Source: Marchantia polymorpha subsp. ruderalis
Lineage: Eukaryota > Streptophyta > Marchantiopsida > Marchantiales > Marchantiaceae
Direction: 5' to 3'
Assembly (NCBI GenBank): GCA_037833965.1
Contig: AP031351.1
Span: 6,398,501-6,462,500 of the forward strand
Length of the DNA: 64,000 nucleotides
The position numbers were made by a program, and so were the translations under genes. Positions 1-23,000 of the stretch are shown here, piece by piece. The stretch's first letter is position 1. The number at the start of each line of letters is the position of its first letter. The notes below the pieces were generated by a model. It saw only the letters and a list, made by a program, of their open reading frames with translations. It made no database searches and had not been told where the DNA came from.

Positions 1-207
1 ACGTACTGGGTTGGTTCCCTGCCGAGTTGCAAGCAGTAATGTTAATTGTACGTACCAGAGCCAGCCTTCGAAAGTTGCAAGCGATGTTTGTCCCCTTGAA
101 TGTCTTTCAACTGGTGTCTCTACTGCACATCCCCTAATCTTGCAATCGCACAAAATGAGGTTATTTTTTGAATTTTTTTTATACTTTCTTACTGATGTAT
201 CATCTGA

Positions 208-372
208 TGGGCAACCGAATTTGTACTTGTTTTTTATGAGTCAAACAAACCAGCTAACATTTCTGAGATACCTGCAGCAATTTTATCAGAAGTCAGTTTC
301 CAGGTACCAGAATATCAAAATCTTCAGCAACTTAAGCAGCAGCATGATCAGCAGGTTGCATCCGTTTTATAG
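208..372 (+). CDS. Possible 3'-terminal coding exon of a gene running off the left edge
   Basis: An open frame runs from just after an in-frame TGA at 205-207 to a TAG at 370-372. Its last part, from about 270 on, has a coding-like composition rich in Gln (QQLKQQHDQQ near the end). The 5' part looks more like intron or polypyrimidine sequence, so the real exon may begin after the AG near 272 (ctgcag). No family is recognised and no upstream exon could be joined with confidence. It may equally be chance. Confidence 0.2.
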   Translation, partial: WATEFVLVFYESNKPANISEIPAAILSEVSFQVPEYQNLQQLKQQHDQQVASVL

Positions 373-7981
<7,609 letters not shown>

Positions 7982-8975
7982 CTACTCGTCGTCTCCAAAC
8001 AGGCCGAAACCCATTTCCTGCACAGAGCAAAAAAAACAAAGTGAGTAACCCTCATCTTACTCTCCGGCATTAACAACTATCACGCCGTCCTTAAGAAGAC
8101 CAAAATACTGAAAATCTCAAAGTTCTGCGAAGAGATTCTTCCCACATAATCTATAAACGAGCGTGTCAAAGTACAGAATGACTGGCAACAATGCTTGTGA
8201 GTGCAATTGCATTTTGAGAACGCTGTGAAACAATTGCATCCACACAATCACTACTCATCACGTAGGCTACACCACTTATAATGGTGCATGTAAGACAGAT
8301 AATTGGAACATAAAATCGGCAGGAGCGTACAATGAGCTATGACTAAATTTCTCTGGGGGAGGGTTACGGAATAGCTGAGAATGAAAAAACATAAACACGC
8401 CCTTCACAGTTAAATATGACAAATACAAAAGTAAAGAGAACTTAAGTAGGCTTACATCGTCAGACTCTTCCTTCTCCTCTTCCTTCTTTTCCTCTGCCTT
8501 CGGTGCCTCAGCTGCAGCAGCGGCACCGCCACCACCACCACCAGATGCTACCACGATACCACCACCTCCTCCTGATGGTACTGAGGCAAACTTCTCCCTT
8601 CCGGAAGCAAGAACCTCAAGAATGTCTTTCCCTTCAAGCTCCTTCAGCAAGAAGTTAATCTTCTCCTTGTCGGCCTCAGCTCCGACTGTCAGAACCAACC
8701 ACGACGCTCGATGTATTAATATTAGGTTGGATTACTTTTAGGTTGCATTCCTTTGCACCAGATTATAACGTGAGCCATCGCGTATCTCCCTCCGATAAAA
8801 ATTGATATTACTCACGGAGCCCCTCCATCGACACTACGAACTCTGTTTTGAAAAAGAAATAGAGATACAGGCAGAAATTGAACATACCTGATGACAAGAT
8901 AGCCGTCAAATCCTTGGCGTTAGGGCTGGCATTTCCTCCGAGGAGGGCCAGAAGATAGGCAGCGACAACCTTCAT
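7982..8975 (-). CDS. RPP2: 60S acidic ribosomal stalk protein P2, complete, 3 exons
   Basis: P2 pairs with P1 on the P0 base of the large ribosomal subunit stalk and helps recruit translation GTPases. Three minus-strand exons fit exactly: 8975-8888, 8685-8456 and 8017-7982 (88+230+36 nt), giving 117 residues. The start [18 protein letters not shown] is the classic P2 N-terminus. The second exon carries the helical domain ([18 protein letters not shown]), a Gly/Ala hinge and the acidic [13 protein letters not shown] stretch. The last exon is only 36 nt and supplies the conserved tail EMGFGLF. All introns have GT-AG ends (for example CAG|gtatgt after exon 1). Most P proteins end at or one residue after the final Phe; this one continues with GDDE before TAG. 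The length matches plant P2 proteins (about 110-117 residues). The family call is secure. The tail rests on the small third exon, which is in frame and has a good acceptor (tgcag). Confidence 0.95.
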
Positions 8976-9400
8976 TTTGGCGATCGCTCAACCGAAGCAA
9001 GCAGGCACACGGACGAAGGTTCTTCGGGACGCCCTGCGGGTTGAGAGGGAAATTGCAGAAAGCAAAAGAGTTTCTCGATCCGAGTTGCCAGAACAAAAGA
9101 GACGAGAGAGAGAGAGAGCAATCGCCGAGTCCGCAAACACACTTAGAGAAAGGAGGGCGGAACCCTAACGGGGCTGATGACGGACTGCGTTCGCAGCCTT
9201 CACAGTCTTCACGTTCCAGTCCTTCAGCTTTCACGTTCGTCGGTCGTATACCTCGTTCTTCACGACTTCTTTCCTCCAGTACGTCGTCCTCCGTCCTCTT
9301 TTTCTCTCCGAATTCCGTTACGAGGTTTCCTTCTTATTCTGCAACGTCATGTACATGGCACTTTTACATCCACGCTCGGGATCAAAGAATTAGCAAAATG
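8976..9400 (-). promoter_or_regulatory. Promoter and 5' UTR region of the P2 gene
   Basis: This segment lies directly upstream of the P2 ATG and is clearly GC-richer than the AT-rich DNA beyond 9420. It contains a GA run (gagagagagagag near 9105-9118) and pyrimidine-rich tracts. The overlapping open frames on both strands have no family resemblance and are read as non-coding leader and promoter. No TATA box could be assigned with confidence. Confidence 0.5.
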
Positions 9401-9419
9401 ACTTGGACACGTGTCATTT

Positions 9420-12400
9420 TTTCAACAAATTAAAAAGCAACAATGACTAATGTGGTTAGTCCAATACTATCACAATGCCAAATATATCTAACATGAACTA
9501 ACAAATACGAACTGTGAAGAAATACTAAAGAAATCGGAATTAACATCACATCGAATAAGCGCCTATCAATAAGATATATATATATATTAATTATATGATA
9601 GTGTGAATCATCTAATCTAATGTGATTGTTATTTTATAACATTCTTAATTATATGTAGAGAATCATGTAAACACACATCTTCTAATCCGAGAACTATAAT
9701 ATACAGATAATTTGGTAATCTCTATATTGAAGTGAAAATATATTGAAAAACCAAATTCTACAGAACATTAAGTATTATTTTTTTATTAGAGTACAATTTT
9801 TTCTTTTTAAATGTGTTCAAGTACACAATATTCGGTGAAGTCCACGTGTGAACTTGTTTAAACTTATGGATATATATGTTAGCAGTTATAATTCCTGGTT
9901 GGAGATGAACTGGATAACCTCGATGTTCAAGTCGAATAGGGTTGCAGAAGCAAAGATACAAGTCTTCAAGGCCATAAAAGCTGGCCAGAAAATTTTTAAA
10001 AAATCATGTATACTTGATGTGCAAGGATCAAGGAAGCAAATATAAAGTTGTAGATTTTGTCAGAGCCTCATGATGAAAAAGGGTTTATGTCCATGCATAA
10101 CTGCTAGGTTGTGCAATCAAAAGTGATTACATCTGTTAATTGATATTTGAGCATAACATATATCAAGCATTGATTCTAATTTTACTTCATCCGATATGAT
10201 TTTAACAATGTTAGTACCAAAAGGATTTTACAATTTTTTTGTTGCATGGCATAAATACATAGTTTCTAATCTATGTAATCAAAATTGAGAGTGATCTCAT
10301 TATTTTTATTTTTAGAAAAAATATTTATAATTTTGAAACTTTACTATGAATTTTTTTTAAATAATGCAAAAACATCACCTTTACATATATTATCAAATTT
10401 TTACTACATTTTAAATATTAATTGATTTGTGTTTTTTGATTAAAAAGTAGTGTACAATCAATGAAAATAAAAATTAAAATGCACTCTTCTTCATTTCAAT
10501 AATAATTGAATTTTTTTATTAATAATTGTTTGCAAATAAATTTTAGAAAAATATGAGCTCAAGAGATTCAAATACATCAATAAAATTTTATCATATGTTT
10601 GGTTATTTTGAAATGACATAAAATCAGTATAGAAGATTACAGTAAATATATAAACAACAAGTTTATAAATTTATCTTGAAAGTAAATTTGAAATATATTA
10701 AAGTTTAAACTTATTTCCTATATAATTTTTTATATTAGTATACTTATTTTTAAAATTTGAATAACTAATTTGTATTAATGAGTCTAGACATGAAATGATG
10801 AGTAAAAATTGTAAAATTGTGTTTTGTATAAGACAAAATTAGAAGATCCAAGTTTTCAAATTCGTAACCAATTGTTTAAAAGCCATGCAACAAAAACCTG
10901 AGTGATAATTATGACTAAATCTTTAAGCTTAAATTGTGTTACAAATATAAAAAAATTTGATTTTGACCGTTTAATAATTAAGTAGATTTAAATTATAATT
11001 AAAACACATAGTTGAATCTAGTTTAAAACATCTATAAAATATTAATATAATTGAAATATTTTTTTGGATTCAAAATTTTAAATCCATAAATTATAACATA
11101 CACAAGTTTAGTTTATACAAATCACGCAACAATATTCAATAATGATGAAATTAATAAAATCCATATATATATATATATATATGATTAATTTACCATTATA
11201 TTATACTATACGATTGCAGCAGATTAATATTCAAAATTCTCAAAGATCTCAAATTGTAGCTAAATCAAAATTTAAACAATTGTATTCATAACCTAAATTT
11301 GAACAAAAATGCAAGTATTTTCACAAATTTGTTACTTCAATAAAATTTTCATGAGACTTTTGAATTAATTCCTTGAAGAAAAAAATCCAACTTAAAGCTA
11401 AATTTAAAATCCAAAATTTACATGACTATGGGCCAAAAATAAAATTTATGAAAAAAACAATATTGTTTGTTTTATGCTAAAACCACTCATTTTTAAATTG
11501 CATAGAAATTAAGAAAAATAAAATTTTATTTTTGATAAAAAATAATGCAAAAAGAATATTCTGTATTCTCTGATCATTTAGAGCATATACAATAAGAAGA
11601 AAGAATGTTATCAATTAAGAGATTCAAATGCAAACTTTGAAATAAAAAAAGAAAAAGTTAGTGGGTCATGCAAAATTCATGACAAATTTCTTATATGAGA
11701 CTATAATATCAACCTTATGTATATCATGAAAGCGTGACTCACAAATGCAAAAGAAATCAGTTTTGATATTTTTTTATCATTAAAAATATTCATAAAATTT
11801 TTTTTAAACACCAATTTAATTTTATATTACTGGTATAAAAAATTTAAAAATTATTTATCAAATTAAAAAACATGAAATTGCAAGATTAAAAATTTGTTAA
11901 TACCATGAAAAATTAGATAAAATATGCAAAGACATGATGATATATGTTTTCTATTACAAATTGCATATAATCAACACAATATTAAAATTGCACATCAAAT
12001 TAGTTGATAAATTTATTATTTTAAATATGATGCATTCATCAAAAAATTACATATCTCAGGATTAAAAATTATTATATATGCTAAATAAATGTGGAAAAAA
12101 GCCAATATTATGTTTAAGTATATGAACACATTTAATTCTTTTATCCATTTTTAGCAAATTTCAATGATCAAAACATAGATGTAATTGAAATTGCACATAA
12201 CACTATTTTAAATAAGAGTAAATATATTTTTTGGTATTTTATATATATTTAATCAATTATTATTAATTAAAAGTATAAAAAATAAGATCACAATGATAAT
12301 CTATTGGAATTAATCACTTCAAAGGTTATCAATGCTCTATGAAAGAAATAAGAGGATCATATATTTATGAATCTATTCATTCTATTCTCTATGCATTATA

Positions 12401-15400
12401 AATTTATGTCTGTAAGTTTAATTTTATTTTCATTTTCTGATGAAATTTTATATGTATAAAAAATACATATTTTGAATTTAGCTTTATTTTAAAATTTCAA
12501 ATTTAAAATTATGTTTGAGCTTAGATAATAAAATACAAGATAAAATACATAGAATTGATTAAGTGATTTTTTGGTCACTTCTCATTTGACTTCCATGTTC
12601 CCATTCTACTTCTTCCAACGATTGTTCCTAGATTGCGAAAGCATAAAATTCTATGAACTTAAAGCTTGTGCAGAGGGGTATACCTGCCTGAATCGTGAAT
12701 GCTCTTGCGAGATTAAATCTAAACTTTGTCACTTTTGCCTTCCATGATTTTCATAGTTCGTGTACTTTTACTTTAAAAATAAATAAACATTTACATTTAT
12801 AAATCATTAAAAAGAATTGTAACTAAAAATTACAACAAATCAAAGATCACAGTTATTTATTTTCAATTTATTAGTTTTGATTAGTTTATTTGTATGATGT
12901 TCATGAACATCTTTCAACAAATATTTTTTTAAATATTAAAAAATTCTTTACAAATTTGTATTTATGTTTTTGTAAAAAGATCAACCTTAGTTAGTTTTAT
13001 GTTATTATTCAATCACAATTTAAAACAAAACCATTTTTATTTTTATTTTATATTTTCTGCTTATTATATACTTCAACACATTATAACAAATGATTCAATC
13101 ATCTTGGTAGAGGCGGAGAGTTAAGTACGAGACGCCTGGAGTAACTCATATAATACACATTTACTTGATCTGATGTAAGATAGCAGTAGAATTTGCGTAC
13201 CTTAGAAGTCTTAGGCCACATATCATAATTGAATGAATTTTTACTTATTAGCATTTCCTTTTTGACATCACGGACATGATAAGTTTTGTGTTAGACTTAT
13301 TTTGGATGCACAGGGTAAATTAGACAAAATGTAAGAGCGATAGTTATTTGAAACGCGAACTTCAGTCTCAACAGACAATCATCTTTGTCGACAAGTAGCT
13401 TTCAAACCAGTCTTCTCCAGAATTGTATGGATGCCTTATCACAAAAAATCTGCGAATCTACGGGATGTGAGGAAACACTGCCGGACAGGATGAGGGTCGA
13501 AACAAGCAAAACCAAATCGACAAATTTGCATCTCTCGTGCGTAACCACCTTTGGTTGTATGTTTTGAGACTTTGGACCAAAAAAGATATGGCATTTTGGC
13601 GGAATTAAAATCGAATGGCCATGCAAAGCATAAGTTTAGTTTAAGTGTAAGCAAAATACTTTTAATACATATAAAATAGATATTCATAGCATTAAAAAAT
13701 TATTAGAAATGTCAACAAGTTGAAAAAAAACAATATTTTTAAATAATATTTGTTAGAAATATAAATAATAAGTTTTAAAAAAATCCAATATTATACTGTT
13801 TTATGAAACAGATATAAATCTTTAAAAAAATAACTGACTAACATTTTCCATTTTTTATTAGCATTTTTTAAAATATTGATAATATTTCATTTTATTATCT
13901 AAAATTGGCATAAGCAAATGTTCATACGATTGTTGATGTAATATTATGTGTTTTTGTTTGCAAATTTTTTTTATCTTTGTGATATTTTGATACATGCATG
14001 CATGTATCAAAATATGTTATGATGTGCCATATGCAAAAAATATAAAAATCTCTATGAAATAAAAAGGAATTTTTTAATTAAATTTGAAATTCTTTTTTAC
14101 CTACCAATAGAATTTGATGTTATAGATTATGCACTATTATCTCATATATTTTGAATTATTGATAATTAAACAACTCTACACATGTTTTTGTAAACAATTT
14201 TATGTCAAAATATCAAAATATTTTTTGAATATTTTTTTTACTTTTTTTTATAAATTAAGATGTGAATATTTAAAAAATTGATAATATAGAAAATGATAAA
14301 AGAAAGTAAAAATTATTTCAAATTCCAAATTTTATAACTTGAAGATATTTTACATTTTATTTATATTATTTTGAATCTTATAAATTTTATCAATTGAAGA
14401 TTTGTTTCTAAATTTTCTGAAAGAATGAAAATTTAATAAGAATTATAAAGAAAAAATATCTAGATCTAGATCTATTATACTTTTAAGATATATTTAAAAA
14501 AATATTTAGCTTATCCATATCTATTAAAAATTTCAGAAATTTTCTTAAATGTTATTGATTTGGATGTATTATGTTGAAATGTATCATATATATTAAATTT
14601 ATAGCTGAAAATTACATAATAAAAATAAAAATTTATCTTCATAAAAGTTTATTTCAAGTGAAAACGTATAATTTTATTTATTTGAAAATTACAATATGCT
14701 CAAATTTTAAAACTTTAAAACTTATCACATTTTATTAAAATATAGAATAATTTTTTATCAATCATTGTAAAATATATATTTCAAAATTTTCATTTTTAAT
14801 ATAGATATGAAAATTAAAAAAAATTCATCAAAAAACTTAAACCTTATTTTCATTTGATCAGGTTCAGATGAAAAAATTTATGTTTTAAAATTACATGTCT
14901 ACATAATTATTTAATTTTTACTGTTAAAATATTGTTGTATTAACTGTATATGTTAGATAGTTTGCATTCAATTTTGATGGTAATATTGGAATGTAATCAT
15001 AATCTATCACTAAGATTATTTTTTACGTAAGATCTTTTGTTTGAAGTCGAATCTCTCCCAACCTGCTAGTCCAAGGGCACAATGACCATGTTGAGGTTAA
15101 CTTTTTTATTTTGGGTAACTTTTTATATTCAATCGTATGAGGTCAGTTAGAATAGTATTACTTATACCCCTTGTGAGGAGTTTGTAAACCCCACTACATC
15201 TTTTCATCACAGTGATTCCCTTTTGACTGTGGATGCAGTAAAGAAAAAGGGTGAACCACTTATCTGAGTATTCTATGTACTTTTGTGCATTATCGTGTGT
15301 GAACACTAGTTTTTTCTCGTTTGTTTAATATTGTCAGTACTCTTATTTTGTGTCAAAAGATCAAAGAAAGTTTTCTATTTTGATAAAATTCATTCAAAAT

Positions 15401-17000
15401 TGTATATATGGCAAAATATATTAAATATATTTTGTTGTCGTTTATTATATGAATCTGTACATTGAAGAATGTATGAATTTAAAATATTTTTGTAGTTTAA
15501 TTTAGATTGTTTAGGTAATTCATATTAGTTTCATTACTGTTAAAAAATATATACATAAAGTCTGCAAAAAGATTATAGTTCCGTGCACATGGACATCAAG
15601 CTTGACGTGCAGAACTTTATAATGAAGAGACTTTAATTTCTCTGCCTTCCACCACCTTGCATCCAATCCTAGCACGTCCAACTCATCAGCCTCTCTCTCG
15701 ACATAGATTTGTACTTGCACACTTCATATGGTCTATATGTCGTAGTAGGGGATCTTTCCGAGATTGCAAACTGAGAGTTTATGAAAGCTTTTGGTGACAA
15801 TTGAAGTTTTTTTTTTCAATAAAGCTTTTGTGTTCTTGTTGACATAAATATATATTAATATAATAAGATTGAAATAATATATTATGTAATAGTATCAAAT
15901 ATCCACTGTGGCCACGCATCATAGCGATTGTTTGCCGTACGAAAAAAACTTTCAATATTATGGGAATTACAATTACACCAGTGAATGGATGATAAATGAG
16001 GTGATAGGATTTCGCAACCTGTACTCTTATCTCCTCAATGGCTATACCATAATCACCTCGCCATACTCTCTGATACTTCTCGCATAACGTGAAAGTTAAG
16101 TTACTAACAACGCGTCAATAACGAAAACACGAGAAGGAACCAGATGAACAATGAGTGGATCGCTATACATCAAGCTAAGAAAATTGCAATTCAACATTTG
16201 CATATCCATCAACCATATCCTCGTTCCTCACGTTAAAAGCCGTTTATTTTGTTTATTTTAAATGAATTTCGTAATATGATATTTCTTATATTTGTATTAA
16301 ATTTTATTTTATATTCAAATAAAATTTACAAAATAGACAAGTTTGAAATAAAATTTTATGTTCAAAACCGTAAGTGGAGTTTAAACTCATAATAACAAAA
16401 ATATGAAAAATAATTAATGAAATTATATATGTATAGTTTAAAAATATTTTTATTTTATTTTATATAGCTGCAAAGAAATTAAAGAAATAAAATTTTTTTA
16501 TAGATTATGAAAAAAAGTTTACATTTAAATTGTCTTATTTGATTTTTCTAAATTAAATTATTTTCTTTTATATCTGCAAGATTAAGATTAAAATTGATTT
16601 AAAGCAGTATTATTAGTATGTTTCACTTCATTTTTTTCCATGAAGATTATCAAATTTATTCATTCTTTCAATCACACAATTATTTAGAATAACCGTAATT
16701 TATATATCTTGCATAAGTTTTTTTTAATATACTCCAATTTTGAAGTGCAAAATATATTTTTCCAATGATTGTTATAATTTTCTAGATACACGTTTTAAAT
16801 TTTGATTTTTTTCCCCATATATTTATATATTTATTTATTGTTGGAGTTGTTATGTTAAAACATGCGTGCTATGCATTCAAATTGCTTTTTTAAGTCTATA
16901 CTGTAGAAAATTTTAACTTTTCAAAATTAGTCTCAAGATATAAATTGTTTTCTAAAATTTCTTAGAAAATTTTAGAAGGCAATTTTTTATGAATTATTGT
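9420..17000. other. AT-rich gene desert
   Basis: About 7.5 kb of strongly AT-rich sequence with many homopolymer runs and no open frame resembling a known protein. It holds an (AT)n run at 11163-11182 and a perfect 34-bp palindrome at 13982-14015. Short less AT-rich islands near 12550-12760 and 13090-13630 also show no recognisable coding. It may be old decayed transposon DNA, but no terminal repeats were identified. Confidence 0.6.
13982..14015. repeat. Perfect 34-bp palindrome
   Basis: The sequence reads identically on both strands over 34 bp, with half-site atattttgatacatgca and no spacer. The centre is tgcatgcatgca-like and so contains overlapping RY (CATGCA) elements. It lies deep in AT-rich DNA with no gene nearby, so a regulatory role is not indicated. 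Confidence 0.9.
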
Positions 17001-20000
17001 AATAAAAAATATGGGCTCTCCTGATAGAACTACTATGTATACTGGATCTTTTTCCTAGAAAAATTGGAGAAAGTACTGAACTAGATGGTTCAATTCAAAA
17101 CTCGACAGGATCATAAGCTAGTTATTTGGTTGGTTTTCTCCGTTTTGTTTATGTAAGAATTCATTAGTTATCTATATATGTTTTACTAGCCGTTTGCATA
17201 TGTTTGATTATAGTGTAACTAAGGATGAGAAATACATATGTCTATCCACTAGACGGTGCATCTGTGGATCACAAACTACCATCCACACCAGGTTCCTGTT
17301 TCTATTGACCTTAATGTGGAATCAAACGCCAAACAGGAACATGTAATAGTCGTAAATCCTCGGTGCAAATGTACGTTGACAGTTTACCAGACTTAGAAGT
17401 GGTTGCAACAAAGACCTAATCATCAGCTGAATGCCAATACGATAATACGATAAGAGGTTTCAGTGAATCTGTTCGTGTCAAATGATTCACTGCAGCAGAT
17501 ACCAGACAGACAAAAAGCTACGTTTTCCCCGAACGCTTCAAGTAAGATATGCGTTACTTTGCATGAAAAGCATGACCTTGCCTTGTCCATATATCTCGAT
17601 TTGTACACTATCAAATCTCTAGCATCAATTGGCCGAAGGAATCACGGTAGACACTCGAATCATCGGAAAAACAATCCATCTCAAAGTATGCATCATGTGA
17701 TCGGGACAGAAGGGGAGGCATGCCATTCCCCTTTGAGAGTCAAAAGGCATGCCCCATGCCCGTATTAAAATATGTACATTCACATATCAAAATTGTACTT
17801 CCGTATAAACACATCACTGTTAGAAGTAGAACGGCGGAAAAACTCGGGAGTACAAATTTGTTTGTACATACCGGCATGCCCTTTGAGGTCGTGACTCCAA
17901 CCGTAGTTCGGATGTTAATTTGAGGTTGAAGTACGGGAAGATACTCCTTCTAGTTGGTGAACATCCGACGTGGCATTTTCCTCACTCATTTGGACTCACT
18001 CACTGAATGTGTCGTCACTGACCGGTCCATCTTACTGCCGGCGCCGCGCGGTTTCCCTTCAACGCAGTTGGATCACCGACTGCGTCGGAGCAAAGTCAGT
18101 CCGCGCCGCAGTAGAATCGAGACGTGACACATCAGACGAGTAAACGCTGAGGGCGCGGGAAGGGGCGGGGGTTCTTATCATCAGTTGGGTACAGTACTGG
18201 ACACCGGCACATTTCCACCGCATTTCCACGGCGCTCGGTTCGAACGCCGAAGGCGAACAGTGGATTCTCTGCACACTTGCTCGCGCCACGTGATGCGGGT
18301 GGGCTGCAATGCGGCTGCATGACATGCCATGTCAGTGACAGTTGGGGAGCGCATGTACAGATTTCCCAGCTTCTGCTCGTGGTCCTACTTTGCCTTGGCT
18401 CTGTACTGCAATCTCGCCTGCTGAGTCACTGTGTGTCGTCGACTTCCTCCTTACGCGACAAAGGCGTGCTTGAGTCAGCTGTTGGGTGAGAGACGGACGT
18501 TTTTTCGCCTTTAATAGTTGCAAAGTGACAGTTCCCTAAACGCCATTTGTCAACTTCGTCAACTTGACAGTTCCAAGTCTTGTGTGTTTATATGTTTCCA
18601 GTGTATTTGTAGGTGAAAAGTAATGTGATGTGAACTATAACATTTGACGTGTGCATTTCCATGCATTTGACTTGTCATACACAAAACTAGAACGGAAGAA
18701 ATGACCTCGTGTTCTAATTTCAAGATACACTCCACTGAGAGAGTTGGTACTAAGCCCCACCTTCGACGGGGTTGCAGCTCACGCTTCAGTAACTGGGCGT
18801 ATTGCCGCTGACTACGACTTTTAGAATAATATGAAAAATCATCTTGTATCAGAAAATATTTGCTTTATAATTTCGGGTGAAACTTAGGGTGAAACTTTAA
18901 ATCCTTGGATAGTGATATTTTTTTCACGTAATTCGCAGCCTCCATCCCACATGTACAGACCAACAATAATGGTCTGATTCCTCTTGAACGGGATTTGCTT
19001 CACCCACCGTTGCTTCTTGCTCGCTTGTCTGAGTACAGTATGTCGAGGACGTTCGACAGTTTTGGAGTATCTGATCAGATCAATCCAATGCAACGTGCAG
19101 TACCACTTTCGATCAGAAGGCGGACTCATCTGGACGGGCTCAGACGTACAAAGCAAGAAAAACTGATGCAGTAGGTAGTAACAATACATCCGCACGAAAG
19201 AGTCGTGTCAAGTCGACCTGCAGATTTCTTTACTGCTTCAACGATAATTAGGTCTCCACTTCTGCAGACAAAGATATCGAGGTAGTATTTGCTAAAGACT
19301 GTTCTACTCCCAATTTCATCTGACATGAGTCTTGTAGGCACACGGGATGACATCTACTTCCTCGTTTGATCAAGCGCCTGCCCTAGAAGTGAAGGCAAGT
19401 ATCCACACGGTTTTCAATTTCGATAATTGACTCTATCGAGAGTTGGCCTAACCTGTTAGGCGTCTCGGCATTGTTGATACGCTTTACTTCAGAAATTCGT
19501 GATGAGAACATACACCACGAGGTCCATCCGAGAATCTCACTCAAGCCACGCTACACAAGACCTTCATGTACATAAAGGTTTCAGCTAATTCGAAGAAAAA
19601 GACATCCGGGAAACTGTGAAGTTCAGTTCAGACCTTCTTAACACTACAGTCGACCGACCAACCAAACCAACCATTGGTGACGACAACCCATCAATACCTT
19701 ATTTGCTGCAAAGAGCAACGCGTACAAGCTTGCGACTTTCTTATATAGACAAAACCTAATAAGCCTAAAACAACAAGCACCATGCGAGACATGATATCAT
19801 AACCTACTAAATAATTCACCTCATATGTTCATCCCAAACAAGTTCACAACAAACTCTTCGGCGTCATCGCAAAGCAGACTGCCCTGTCCTTCAATTGTTC
19901 AGAAACATGAATCGCTGCACGATATTCTTAAGACGTTTTAAAGGAGATCCACACGACTTCAAAAGACCTGACCTCTTAGTGTATTCTATCCGGGCTAATC

Positions 20001-20423
20001 ACGTCCGGACACTTCCCTTGCCTTCTCGTTGATGCTTCAAGCCGGCCAGCCAAATGCCAGAGTGAAAAAAGGCTCCGCGACATTTGTCCAATGCTTTCAT
20101 GTGCTAAGTGATATAATGATATATGTAAATGCAGCTAGTCCTTGATGCTGGCAACTAGCTCAGTGCTGGCAAGGAAAAGCAATCTTCTCAAAATTTTACA
20201 AAGAGTGCAAGAGCCTTGCGACTGCAATAGACCATTCTAGTCTAGCGATCTGTGGATGGATTTATCTTGCCAGATCAAGGCCTTCTTTAAGAAGGAGCTG
20301 ACAATCACCAGAGCAGATGTCCTACTGCACTCTCTCCAGGTTCAAATGGGCCCAATTCCCACACTCTCCAATCACATGATTGCTGCAACTTTTAACATTC
20401 CCCTTAGAAGACCATCGGCTCAA
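17000..20423. other. Mixed-composition stretch, no assigned gene
   Basis: This segment alternates between AT-rich DNA and more balanced DNA, with a GC-rich patch at about 18000-18500. Short open frames occur on both strands, up to about 100 codons, but none shows a domain, motif or splice chain that can be supported. The part just below 20424 should contain the 3' UTR of the 14-3-3 gene. The patch at 18000-18500 could be a promoter or an unrecognised exon. Confidence 0.4.
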
Positions 20424-21817
<1,394 letters not shown>

Positions 21818-23000
21818 CGCTAATCCTCGACGAACGTCCTCCCTTTCGCCCTTAAACGCGCTTCCGCCTCCCACCAAGATTTCAGCTCCTCCTCCTAATC
21901 CTCCTCTTCGCACTCTCCCGACGCACACACACTCTAACGAGGAAACAACAATAACCTCGCAAGCCAACGCCAACGACGCCTGCAGCCTCTGCCTCTACCT
22001 CCGCCTCCTCCTCCTTCCCTCCAACAAACGACCAACGAACGACCCCGAGGAGCACTCCAAGCAGACCGATAGCTAGATGGGGCGAGCGGGCCGATCAGTC
22101 GATGGAGCGGTGGATGATGATTGCTCGCTGGCTGGAGAGAGTGCTGCTTTGCTGCTGCCTTGAGCTGCTGATCGCTGCTCCAAGGGTTGCCTTCCTTCAC
22201 CAGATGAGCGAGCGCCAGAAGACGAGCCGCGACAGAGCAGACAGAAAAGGGCAATTTGCGTTCGGAAGATCTAAGGCTGAGCCTCAGCCTCAGCCTCAGG
22301 CCACTGCGACTCCGGTCAGGTGCAAGTAGCGGGCCCCCTCCGCTGCCGCCTCCCTCCCTCCCGCGCCAGTAACTTACAGCGCGGGGGTGGTGGGGGAATA
22401 TTCGCTTAGCGCCGAGGATGCCCGGCGGAGAGCCCAGTCTGCCGCTGCGGACTCGGGCTACGAGAGTTAACGTGCGTGACGTCAAAGGCTAGCCCAATTA
22501 TCGACCGCGCCACGTGTCCGGATCCGGGCACGAGCTGCGCATGAAGGCTTGCCACGTGCAAGCCGCTTCTCAGAAACGGACGGCGGCGATAACGCCCCCC
22601 CAGGGCAGTGTGCCAGCCAGCTGGCCGCATCATCACCCACTCCCTCCCTCCCTCCCCGCCTCCCTCCCTCTTGGCCTCGGCCTCCCGCGACAGACGGACC
22701 ACGCCTTCACTAAATGTAGCGGGCTTATTGGGATGCCGTAACGGCCCGATGCAGGTAGGTGACGCTATTCTCTTGTCCGTTGAGCTTATTCTCCCCCGCC
22801 ATTTCGCCGCAATGCCCTTACCCGGCGGTTGCGTCTGCCATATTCCGGCGATGCCACGGACGTACACAGCTGGACCTGCGGTCGTGTCGTTGAGGGACGA
22901 GGGAACAAACGCACATGGACCCCCCTAACCTTCCAAGCATAAGCCGTCTCGCTCCGAGTACAGCCTGCCCATTCCAGCAAGCACTCGCTATGCCAATTCG
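21818..23000 (-). promoter_or_regulatory. GC-rich promoter island upstream of the 14-3-3 gene
   Basis: About 1.1 kb of GC-rich DNA lies directly upstream of the 14-3-3 start. It includes C-rich runs (cccccccagg near 22596), a short tandem of gcctca units at 22278-22300, and repeated ctccctccct tracts near 22639-22670. CACGTG-type cores occur near 22511 and 22553, the kind of element bound by plant bZIP and bHLH factors. The many overlapping open frames on both strands are a by-product of the base composition. The first few hundred bases are probably 5' UTR. Confidence 0.55.

Noticed and set aside
21818-21973. An in-frame N-terminal extension of the 14-3-3 protein
   Set aside because: The frame is open for 52 more codons but begins at TTG and has no upstream ATG. 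The family start follows the ATG at 21817.
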